Shown here: positions 1-9,921 of the stretch, piece by piece
How the letters are laid out: each line of letters starts with the position of its first letter
How positions within the stretch are numbered: position 1 is the stretch's first letter
NCBI GenBank assembly: GCA_036186865.1
Contig: AP025067.1
Location: 18,278,873-18,342,872, forward strand
Direction of reading: 5' to 3'
Length of the DNA stretch: 64,000 nucleotides
From: Eustoma russellianum
Lineage: Eukaryota > Streptophyta > Magnoliopsida > Gentianales > Gentianaceae
Position numbers and translations under genes: made by a program
Notes under the pieces: model-generated
What the model was told of the DNA's origin: nothing
Seen by the model: only the letters and a program-made list of their open reading frames with translations
Databases searched by the model: none

Positions 1-1581
1 CACCGCTGCATCAATGTTCCAGATAGTGCTACTTTTGGGCACTGTTTGGATGTCTTTTTGAGCTTATTAGGAGGTTATAAATGTGTTATAATAACCTATT
101 TTGTCCAGCAATCGACTCAAAAGTGTTTGAGTTGATTTGAAATCGAAAAGGTGAGAAAAATGCACACGGGTTTTGTTGAAAAAAAGCTTGGCATACACCT
201 ATCTTATTTGCTCTCTTCATCCTTATTAACCTCAGATTGGTCAAGAAACAAGGTAGTGAGAGTGTGGAAAGAAAAGTTAGAGGAGAGTTTTTCACTAATC
301 CACTCACTTCGCTTGTTTTTGTGTTAGTTTTGCGTTTTCTTTGTTTTTCGTTTTTATTGTTATTTTAGGTATAAAATAGAGCCTAACTCCCAAAGTTCAG
401 CTAGCAGATCAAAGGAGGTTGAAAGGCATGATCCTTCAATGCAACAGATTCAGACATGCTAAAAACAATCCTAAACAACAAAAGCTGGTATAGGGCTGAG
501 TTTGTTGCACCCTTACTCCCGTTATGTGCGTAGAGGTGATTATATTGTTATACCGTATTTGATATAATATGTGCATGTGTGCCCTAAATAAAATTTAAGA
601 ACTAAAAAAATATCCTAATAGGTGTAAGAATACTTAAATAGACATATAAAGAATGGTACAACTTTATTTAGGAATTAAGAAAAACAAAAAGAAAATAACG
701 CATAAGAAAATAAAGGAGGGATAAAATGGTAAAATCACCAGCCACTTGCACCCCACCCCCCTACCCGGCCATAGTTTCTTTATCTTTCCCAATTTTCTTC
801 AATTCCTTTCTTTATGACTCTTCCGCTCATCATCACATTTCTTACACAAGGAAAGACCCTGACACACTCACATTTCATGCACAAACCTTTTCTTCTCCAC
901 TCACTTCTTCAACCAAGAAAAGCAATCCTCAACTCGCCCACTATGTAATTTTCGGCCAAGACACCCCACAAGCATAAGACCTTATTCTTCCTTCTCCACT
1001 TCATTTTTACATATCTCATTTGATCAATTCCTCTCTCTCTCTCTCCCACTAAAGAATTTTCTCCACATCTTTTTCTCTCTCCAAAAGCCACAAATTCCCC
1101 TCATTCATCCCCCTTCATCCGAGTTTACCAAACCACACAAGGAAGAGAATTCTTCCATTCTCAAATAAGAAGTAGTAGGGCTCACATTCAAGAAACTTGA
1201 AGATAAGAACCATTCATTCCCTTCTACACCTTTCTGTCATCATACATCTTGTCACAAGACTCATCACCCCTTCATGATAGGCCTCCACCCGTGAGCATCA
1301 ACAAGGAGGTAGGAGGAGTTTCTTTAGTTAAACAACAAGAAATCCTCTAAGTCTCCAAGGTAAGATTTCTTAAGATGAATTTCTAGAACCTTTTCATTAT
1401 TCTTCGCAAAAATAACCAACTCTCACTTCATTTTGGCCATCTAGGCCATGTGACACCAAGCCAAGGGGAAAAGAAGCAATCTTTGATCCATTTTTGGTTA
1501 AGATCAAAGAAAAGGAAAGTATTCCTCTTAGCTCCTTCATGAATCTTAAAAAATGAGTCTCTTATGTTCATACCACAAGAT
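1..1581. other. Unassigned non-coding DNA left of Copia-1
   Basis: No coding region, RNA gene or clean repeat boundary could be supported. The stretch is AT-rich, with a pyrimidine-rich tract around 1028-1085 (repeated CT) that could belong to a promoter or 5' leader. Copia-1 is inserted at its right edge, and the sequence beyond Copia-1 (from 12889) belongs to a diverged LTR-like repeat. Part of this stretch may therefore be the upstream half of that same old LTR, but I could not find convincing similarity to the region before 42960 to prove it. Short open frames here look like chance. Confidence 0.4.
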
Positions 1582-1586
1582 AGATC

Positions 1587-4500
1587 TGTAGAGAAAAAGG
1601 GGGTTTGAGTGATTTCAAAATATATGATTTAAATGAGCTTAAAAACGTGTGCATAAGATAAATGTGCATGATATATTGCATATTACTTGCCTTATATAGT
1701 TCATATATAATGTTGCTGTACTAACGAGCCATGAAGCTTTAAAGCTTACATCAAATGTCAAACATTTGTTGTGCTTATACTATTTTCAGGTGCCACCATT
1801 AATGAACTTAACTAGTTCATTAAGTGAAGTACTTAGTTAATTAAACTAAGTAGTTCATTAAAGGAAGCTACATTTGGACAAGGCACAAAGGCAACAAGAC
1901 TAAGAAAGGAAAGTCTCCTCCTCCTCTCTTCATCTAATATACACGCCTACATACATATATAAATATATATTTTCAGATTTTTTTAAAAAGGCATACACAT
2001 GTATTCCAACGTACTACCGACACGTTATATATTTTACGTACATACGTTAACGTCACACCATCATACATAACTCATATTTATGAGTATATTCAGGTCTTAT
2101 ATCATATGATATCAGTCATGGTGATGACAAATTAAATACGACACGTTAAAAGGTTCTAAACCAAAAATTGCCGTATTGGGCGAATACCGAAACTTCGCCA
2201 ACGTGTCACGTACTTGCCATAAATAGATGGCCAGCCCCTACACCTCAAAAATCATTATTATTTTCGTGGCTATGATTCTATTTCCAGCCATAAAATCATT
2301 CCATGTTGGCACACACAAATCACCCTACATTAAGGCCAAATTTTGGAGATTCCAATTTCAGTTTTGTCACATGTAAATGGCGCCACTTTAATCAGCCTTA
2401 TAAGCTGAATATTAAAGTTTATATTATGTATATTATGTGTAACATATATATATATAACATGTGCAAAAAGTTGGAATTTAATTAGAGAAAAAATCGGGTA
2501 ATCGATAAACATCTAAAATTCGGTTTTCTACGTACACAATACATGTAACATTTTTGGCACACGTATCTAGACACTTTGTACATATGTCATACATCTTAAA
2601 GTGTTCTAGAAAATTAAATTAAGGGCTGATTTGATTATAACATGTGTGTGTTATTAAATGTGCACTATTTTACAAAGTTTGCAAAAATAAAATTCAGCAC
2701 ATGCATATACATGGTGTACACGCCTATACAGCTGAGATGGAGCATATGTGGAGCCTAGTTGGCATATTGATTGGTCAAGAATCAATTGTACAATGTTGGT
2801 GATTTAAAGAAAGAAGCTACAAAAGGTAATGTTTCAAATTATCTCATTTGAAACACATGCTGAAAATTTCAGCATGTGTAGTTATAGCTGGCCGATTTTC
2901 ATGATTAATGAGCATATAATTTGTGTCTTGAAACATGTGATTAATTGGAAGAAGAATTGGAAGTAATTTGAATAAGATATAAATTCATAGTGTGATATCT
3001 TGAATATCACACATGCTGAAAAATTTCAGCATGTGTGTGTATGCACCTTGGCCGAATTCTTGGTCACATTAGTGTCCAATTTCATTTCCAAAAATTATGA
3101 GAATATTTGCTACTAATTGGTGATTTGTCTTAAAACAAAAATCAATGAAAATTTGGAAGAAATTTGAATTATATCACCATGTATCACATGCTGAAATTTC
3201 AGCATGACAAGTCCCCATTATGGCCGAAATTTTTACCTTCTTTGGAGAAATTTTATCTTGCTTGATTTGGGTGATAATCTTATGAGTTATGGAAATTATT
3301 TTATGATGATTTTGGCACAGGTTTTTAGTGGAATTCTAAGATTTTCCATGTCATCAAATGATGACAACATTCAACCAATCAGTGAGTGTCAAGTAAGCAA
3401 AGGTTAAATGATCATCCAATGAGAAGGTGCCAAGTAAGCAAGATCATGTCACAATGATGCCACACATTCTCTCAAGGACTTAGAAGATAATTTTCATGAG
3501 GGGGAGAGTACCTAGGGGGACGGCCATTATGCTTAAAATAAAGAAAGAAGAGCGAAATAAAAGACAAGAACAAGCATTATACTCTTGAAGATCAAAACGC
3601 CTAAAGCCTTGTTTCTACACTTCTTTCTTTCTTCTTTCTAAAAACCTATTGTAATTACATTCATATTCTTGAATAGTCTTATCTTAGACCACAAAACATT
3701 CTATATCTTTGTAAAAGATTGATCAAGGTGTGATCAATTTTCAATCTTGCAAGGTGGTGGTGTTCGTGCGTAATTGTATTCATCATACAAGGTTTGTAAA
3801 GGGTTGGAGTTGGTGTGTAACTCCATCAACCCTATGGTAAGCTGTATTTGTGTTGTGTGACTAGTGTGAACCGAGGAAGGTGTTCCTCAAAGACTGGAGT
3901 AGGTTGTTTATAACCGAACCAGTATAAAATTCTCGGTGTCATTTACTTTCAGCACTTATATTCTGTTTCAGCAGTTTACTTTTTTATTACGTTCGTAAAA
4001 ATAGTAAACGTTTTTCAAAAATTACGAAACTTTCCAGAAATATAGTCACATGTCTTAAGGTTAATTTGGTACAAGTTTTAACCATTTTGGATAAGTATAA
4101 GTCAATCAAACATTCAACGTTCTGAGACTAGTGCAGTCTGATTTTCAGGCTTGCAAAGGTTGAGACTTTGAGTGTATTTGACTAACTTCTCGAAAGAATT
4201 TTTCAAAACTGTTTCAACCCATTTAAATAAACATATAAGGGGTTAGTGGTTAAAAGTTCAGAGCAAATGGAGTTAAGTACAAATAGGAATAAATTTTTCA
4301 AAACAGTCTACCGTTTCTGGTAGATTCGTGCAATCTGACCACCAACGATTTTTGAAGGGGTTAAAGGTTGAATTTAAATCTGAAATTTTTAGGAGACACT
4401 CATAACATCTGAGGCTAAGTTCTCTCAAAATTGCAGAATTTTTGAAGACCTACAACCTAGTTTTAAAAACGTTTTAAAACTGGTCCTGAAAACAGAATCT

Positions 4501-4600
4501 GTTTTCTGAAGTTGAGTTTTTGGTCAAAACAATTTTAAAAACCACACTTTCCGCACCAACTATTCAACCCCCCTTCTAGTGGTGCCTTGAAGATCTTTCA
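1587..4600 (+). repeat. Copia-1 5' LTR (3014 bp)
   Basis: It starts TGTAGAGAAAAAGGGGG and ends ATCTTTCA; the other copy is 9922-12883. A double hairpin lies at 1801-1860, and three CTGAAATTTCAG palindromes at 2853-2879, 3008-3037 and 3187-3206. The last 50 bp (CAACTATTCAACCCCCCTTC region) resemble the end of the Copia-2 LTR read on its own strand, which supports a common lineage. The two copies differ by substitutions and small indels (3014 against 2962 bp), so the insertion is not recent. Confidence 0.93.
2853..3206. repeat. Three perfect palindromes in the Copia-1 5' LTR
   Basis: 2853-2879 has 13-base arms around one base. 3008-3037 has 14-base arms around AA. 3187-3206 is a 20-base uninterrupted palindrome. 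All three share CATGCTGAAA...TTTCAGCATG. Between them are unrelated AT-rich sequences. The same three recur in the 3' LTR at 11077-11103, 11230-11259 and 11409-11428. In the second, the centre changed from AA to TA and the arms stayed intact. They could be paired binding sites or RNA hairpins; the function is unknown. Confidence 0.9.
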
Positions 4601-4602
4601 AA

Positions 4603-4614
4603 TGGTAACAGAGC
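4603..4614 (+). other. Primer binding site, initiator Met-tRNA (Copia-1)
   Basis: TGGTAACAGAGC begins two bases after the 5' LTR end. It differs by one base from the usual plant TGGTATCAGAGC complement of the initiator Met-tRNA 3' end. Minus-strand DNA synthesis would be primed here. Confidence 0.88.
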
Positions 4615-4654
4615 GCAGGAACACTCACTACAAAGGATCCAACGATTCAGTGAG

Positions 4655-6490
4655 ATGGCAACCACAAATCTCAAAACCGAGCAAGAAGGTATGTCGAGCC
4701 AAAGGCCTCGTCTTTTTGACGGTGAGTCGTTTATTCAATGGAAACTAAGAATGACGCTTTTTCTTATGGCAATAGATATTGATCTTTGGTCTATTATAGA
4801 AGATGGTCCTTTTGTTCCATCTAAGTTATCCACCGTAGACGGAGTCACACTAGAAGTTGTTAAACCTAGACAAGAATATACAAGTGATGATAAAAAGAAA
4901 CTTAGCATGAATGCTAGGGCTATGCAATTGCTCTTAAATGGATTACGTAAGAGTGAGTCTAGTTATGTCTCAAACTGTTCTAGTGCACAAGAAATGTGGA
5001 GGATACTCGAAATGAAATACGAAGGCACGAGTCAAGTAAAAGAGTCAAAGATAAACATGCTTATGTCCACACTTGAGTCGTTCAAAGTATTGCCTAATGA
5101 ATCTATTGTTGATATGGATCTTCGTTTGACTAACATCTACAATTCTCTTGAGTCTCTTGGTAAAGCTTTTACCATGCAGGAAAAAGTACAGAAAGTCTTG
5201 CGAAGCCTTCCATCAGAGTGGACCCTAAAGTAACCGTAATAGAAGAAAGCAAAGAAACGAACCAATAAAGATGGAAGAGTTAATTGGATCACTTAAGGTG
5301 TATGAAAATAAACTCACCATACGGAAATCGGAATCATCTAAACAAGGTAAAGCTATTGCTTTTAAATCAATGAATACGTCTCTACTTCTTCCATCACGTA
5401 GATGATAGTGATTCTGAATCGGATAACGATGACCTAATTCTATTGGCTAAAGGTTTAAGAAAATTTATGAGAAGGTCATTTAGAAACAAAAATAAGGGCA
5501 CTACGACTAAAAGAAATAAGAACAAGACAAATGATAAAGAATGGCAAACTTGGACATTTTCATATGACTGCCCCAATAAAGAAAAGCAAACAAATAAATA
5601 CCCTGACAAGGAACGGAACAAGAATAGACTCGTCTCAGAACCCAAGCAAAGGAACTACTCTAAAGGCCTCCACTTGGAGTGATACATCGGATTCCGAGAC
5701 TGAAACCGAAGAAGAGACTGCACAAGTATGCTTTGTGTCCAAAGCATCTAATGAGGTATCATCTGACTCTGATTCTGACTCTGAGCCTTCTTATGATGAT
5801 CTTTTTAGTCAGTATTTAGAATTGCATAAATTCACTAAATCACTCTCGCTAAGGAAAAGAAGCGATTAATTGAAGACAAAAACTGTTAGAATCTTCTAAC
5901 GAGAATCTTGTCGCTCAATTAAACGATTCAAAGAAAGAGTCATCATGCATCATTACTGCATTAAAGACAGATTTCATCATTAACCACCAAAATAAACGAA
6001 ATGAATCCGAAGATTTCAAGTTTGAAATCAAGGAATATAGACTTAGAGAAAATGATGAAACAGTTTGATACGGGATCTAACATGCTGCATCGTATTATCT
6101 TATCACAAAAGCATGATAGTGATAAAACGGGTTTGGGATACGTTGATACTAATGAAGTATCCACCAAACCAACTAAGTTTGTTGTGTCTAAGAAAGTAGA
6201 CACCCCAAAGCCACAAACGGCGTCTAAGATGACGCAAAGACCTCTCCCTTCCTCACGCCCCACTTCTTCTTCATATCATGCGAAATACAATTTTGTACCA
6301 TATAGATATGAAAAGAAAAGAGTGATGCATACACGCATTCATTTCATCCACGCACTACGCACACAAACACAAGGACATATCAAAAACGTCCTACATACAA
6401 TGAGTATAAGGGAGTCCTTGGCCAAAGGCCAAAGTGCATTCACCACATGTTTACTACATTGCACCTTCATCTACATTCTTGCCATTTGAT
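4655..6490 (+). pseudogene. Copia-1 gag (frameshifted)
   Basis: The frame opens at 4655 with MATTNLKTEQEGMSSQRP and runs to a stop at 5233. The same protein then continues in shifted frames (about 5443-5870 and 6001-6489). It matches the Copia-2 gag along its whole length: the WKLRMTLFLMAIDIDLW core, an acidic SDSDSDSEPSYDDLF stretch, then a helical region. The zinc knuckle is broken: in Copia-2 it is CYDCGKSGHISYNC, whereas here only YDCPNK remains, so the first cysteine pair and histidine are lost by a small deletion. It would encode the capsid/nucleocapsid of the virus-like particle. The start was chosen because it follows the primer site by about 40 bp and matches the Copia-2 start. Confidence 0.85.
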
Positions 6491-6602
6491 AGACCGAGAA
6501 GGATCACCCAAGTATGGGTACCGAAAGGTACTTTTACCAAGAGGTGATTAACTAACTCGCAAGGACCCAAAGTTAAAAGGGTACCTAAATCATTCTTGCA
6601 CA

Positions 6603-6960
6603 TTGCAGGGAGCCCACACATCAAAAGATACATCCATAAAGTGGTTCCTTGACAGTGGCTGCTCGAGGCACATGGGGGACCCGAGCTTGTTCACAAAATT
6701 AAAGAAGGTCACAAAACGGATCCGTGACCTTTGGAGACAACAACGAAGGCAAGATCATCGGAAAAGGTACGATAGGAAATCCAAGCACTCTTCAAATCTC
6801 CAACGTCTATTTGGTAAGCAACTTATCTTACAATCTTCTTAGCATTTCTCAATTTATTGACAATGGCTTTGATGTGTTTCACTCACCCTTATTGCAATAA
6901 TAATAAAAAAAGGAGAAACCGTTTTAAAAGGAAAACGAGAAGGTAACATCTTTACGCTTT
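6603..6960 (+). pseudogene. Copia-1 aspartic protease remnant
   Basis: KWFLDSGCSRHM around 6640-6675 holds the retropepsin catalytic D-S-G (6651-6659). The frame breaks shortly after KLKKV through a small indel. The downstream residues on the alternative frames still match the Copia-2 protease, including the SYNLLSISQF-like stretch. Its role would be to process the Gag-Pol polyprotein. It is not functional as read. Confidence 0.82.
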
Positions 6961-7990
6961 CTATGGATGATATGGTAGATGCTAAAGTTAAGTGCTTTAT
7001 GTCAAACGAACCTAATGTGAACTTATGGCATAGACGTTTAGGACACATTGGTATTTCCACACTAGAAAAACTCCAACGAAAGAACCTAGTACGAGGATTG
7101 CCTACACTTGATTTAGACAACTTTCAGTTGTGTGAATCTTGCATAAAAGGCAAACAAACACGTGAGTCACTTAAGCCTAAGAATGAAATAAGCACGACTA
7201 GAGTCTTAGAACTATTACACATTGATTGTTTGGTCCTAGTCGCACTACAAGCCTTGGTGGGCGCCACTATGCATGCGTGATTGTTGATGATTTTTCTCGT
7301 TATACTTGGACTTTATTTCTTGCACATAAGGATGATAGTGCCATTGAGATTGCGAAATTAATCAAACACTTGAAAATCAATACGGTGTCAATGTGAAAAA
7401 GATAAGAAGCGATAGAGGCGGTGAATTTAAAAACAAAGATATGATTTCATTTTGCGAAGAAAAAGGAATCAAGCATGAGTTTTCGCCACCTAGAACTCCA
7501 CAATTAAATGAGAGTAGTAGAAAGAAAGAATCGAACATTACAAGAAATCGCTAGGACTATGTTATGCGAAAATAAATTGCCTAGATTTCTGTGGGCGGAA
7601 GCCGTAAATTGTGCATGCTACATAGTAAATCGCTTATCTATTAGAAAGAAAATAAACAAGACGCCTTATGAGATATTGAATGATCGCATGCCTAAGATTG
7701 ACTATTTTCGTGTGTTTGGATGCAAATGTTTTGTTTTAAATACAAAAGATAATTTAGATAAATTTGAATCCAAATCAATTGAATATTTTTGTTGGCTATT
7801 CTATAAATTCAAAAGCATATAGATGTTATGATCCTCTCACTAGACAAATCATAGAATCTATTCATGTGAAGTTTAATGAATTTGGTGAGATTGATAAAGA
7901 TAAAGAATATGATGATGACTTTGAATTGAAACCCGTGTTGAATGAAGATGATGGTACATTTGATATGCATGACATGAATGATACACTAGA
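6961..7990 (+). pseudogene. Copia-1 integrase remnant
   Basis: The GAG-preintegrase zinc finger is visible: LWHRRLGHIG (about 7024-7053) followed by CESCIKGKQT (about 7132-7161), giving the HHCC pattern. The core follows in broken frames: VDDFSRYTWTLFL, then the RSDRGGEF-equivalent near 7405-7430, then KNRTLQEIARTML (7528 on) with the conserved glutamate region just upstream. The C-terminal YFRVFGCKCFVLN is at about 7702-7740. At least three frameshifts and stops interrupt it. It lies between protease and reverse transcriptase, as in all Copia elements. Confidence 0.85.
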
Positions 7991-8089
7991 AATGCATGAT
8001 CACTTAGAAGTGCATGATAACATAGAAAATAATCAACCAAGATGGCATAGAGATCACCCACATGATCTCATCATAGGCGACATCACTCA

Positions 8090-8970
8090 CGGTGTGCGAC
8101 CACGTAGAAGAATAACTTCGGATGAAATAAATCAATTTCATGCTATGATTTCCGAAATTGAACCCAAAAATGTGCATGATGCTTTGAGTGATTCTTCTTG
8201 GATTGATGCTATGCATGATGAGCTTAATCAATTCGTTAGAAATGATGTATGGGATTTAGTGCCACGACCACAAGATAAGACCATAATAGGCACAAAGTGG
8301 GTGTTTAGGAATAAAATGAATGAAGGAAAGGTCGTTAGAAATAAAGCTAGACTTGTAGCACAAGGCTATAATCAAGAAGAAGGAATTGACTACGATGAAA
8401 CATTTGCACCCGTAGCACGTTTAGAAGCTATACGACTCTTACTTGCCATTGCTTGCATGAAAGATTTCAAATTGTATCAAATGGACGTAAAAAGTGCATT
8501 CCTAAATGGATTTATACAAGAAGAGGTATACGTGAAGCAACCACCGGTTTTGAAGATTTGAAACATCCCGATCACGTGTACAAACTCAAGAAGGCACTAT
8601 ACGGACTAAAGCAAGCACCTAGAGCATGGTATGATCGTTTGCTACTTTCTTTTAGAAAATGATTTTAAACGAGGTACTATAGATAGTACACTATTTTTGA
8701 AACAAGATAAATCGGATTTACTTATTATTCAAATCTACGTTGATGACATTATTTTCGGTTCTACCTCACATAGACTTGTTGAAGATTTTGAAAATTGCAT
8801 GAAATCCGAATTTGAAATGTCTATGGTTGGTGAACTTAACTATTTTCTTGGCTTGCAGATTAAGCAAACGAGTAAAGGCATTCACATAAGTCAAGCTAAA
8901 TATATAAATGACATGATTAAAAAGTTCAACTTTGAAAATTTGAAACCATCCCCCACCCCTATGAGTGTCA
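8090..8970 (+). pseudogene. Copia-1 reverse transcriptase remnant
   Basis: The N-terminal part (VRPRRRITSDEINQFHAM) leads into KWVFRNKMNEGKVVRNKARL, ETFAPVARLEAIRLLLA and QMDVKSAFLNGFIQEEVYV, which carries the first catalytic aspartate. The catalytic box IYVDDIIFGS is intact (YVDD at 8736-8747). A one-base change of frame near 8555 (VKQPP) and another near 8650 split the domain into three frames. The residue order and spacing are those of Ty1/Copia. Confidence 0.9.
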
Positions 8971-9658
8971 CTACTAAATTGGACAAAGATGAACATGGTA
9001 AAGATTTTGATAATGCCTTATATAGATCTATGATTGGTTCTTTGTTATATCTTACTGCTAGTAGGCCTGATATCATGTTCAGTGATGCATGTGTGCACGT
9101 TTTCAAAGTCAACCTAAGGTGTCTCACTATAATGCGGTAAAAAGAATATTCCGCTATATTAAGCACACGCCCACCTTAGGAATTTGGTACGAAAGATTCC
9201 GAATTTAATTTACATGCTTATACTGATGCAGATTACGGTGGCTGTAAAATAGATAGAAAGAGCACGAGTGGCACTTGCCAATTTATAGGAAACTCACTCA
9301 TTTCATGGTTTTCCAAAAAGCAACAAGCGTTGCTTTGTCCACTACTGAGGCTGAGTACATGGCACTTAGCCTTTGCTGCACACAGTTGTTATGGATAAAA
9401 CAACAACTTTCGGACTTTGGAATTACCGTAAATAGAATTCCATATATTGTGATAGTATGAGTGCAATTAATCTGTCTAAGAACCTCGTATTGCACTCTGG
9501 CCAAGCATATAGAAGTTCGCTATCACTTCTTTTGTGATCACGTAAATAATGGTGATATCGTCATAGATCACGTACGCACCGAAGCACAAGTAGCGGATAT
9601 CTTTACAAAAGCCTTGAATCAAGCCACATACGAAAATCTGCGTTCTAAATTAGCATGA
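8971..9658 (+). pseudogene. Copia-1 RNase H remnant
   Basis: Frames contain LYRSMIGSLLYLTASRPDIM, then YTDADYGGCKIDRKST on a shifted frame, LSTTEAEYMALSLCCTQLLW (about 9337-9396) and the terminal RTEAQVADIFTKALNQATYE. These are the Copia RNase H motifs. The coding sequence ends at the stop after position 9655. There are several frameshifts (around 9085, 9190 and 9310). Confidence 0.88.
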
Positions 9659-9730
9659 TTTCTACTGATATGATTTGATTTGATTCTCTTTCCTTATTTA
9701 CAGGCATCTTTTGATTTACTTTCCAAAATA

Positions 9731-9920
9731 AAGGGGGAGAGAAAGCATGATTTAAGGGGAGAGAGATACTGATTAGATACTGATTGCATAAATCAAGGGG
9801 GAGCGGTTTTGAAATTTAAAATTTAAATTTCAAATTTTGAATTTATGCATGATTAAAGGGGGAGCGATAGGATTTAAATCATGAGTATGTGTTATTTTGA
9901 AAATCATCAAAAGGGGGAGA
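9731..9920 (+). other. Repeated polypurine tracts before the Copia-1 3' LTR
   Basis: AAGGGGGAG or close variants occur at 9731-9740, 9752-9765 (shorter), 9795-9804, 9855-9864 and 9909-9920, the last directly before the 3' LTR. They prime plus-strand synthesis; multiple tracts are a hallmark of the SIRE lineage. Between two of them is an AT-only palindromic stretch (9809-9838). No gene is present in 9659-9921. Confidence 0.88.
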
Positions 9921-9921
9921 T

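Noticed and set aside
1..1581. Trying to treat this stretch as the upstream half of LTR-like repeat A
   Set aside because: I could not find clear similarity to the sequence before 42960, so the link stays unproven.
3008..3037. Palindrome as a rho-independent-type terminator
   Set aside because: This is eukaryotic DNA, the hairpin is not followed by a T-run, and there are three copies within an LTR.
9659..9921. Search for an env-like gene downstream of pol in the SIRE-like elements
   Set aside because: Only about 260-285 bp separate RNase H from the 3' LTR in both copies, with repeated polypurine tracts and no frame of useful length.
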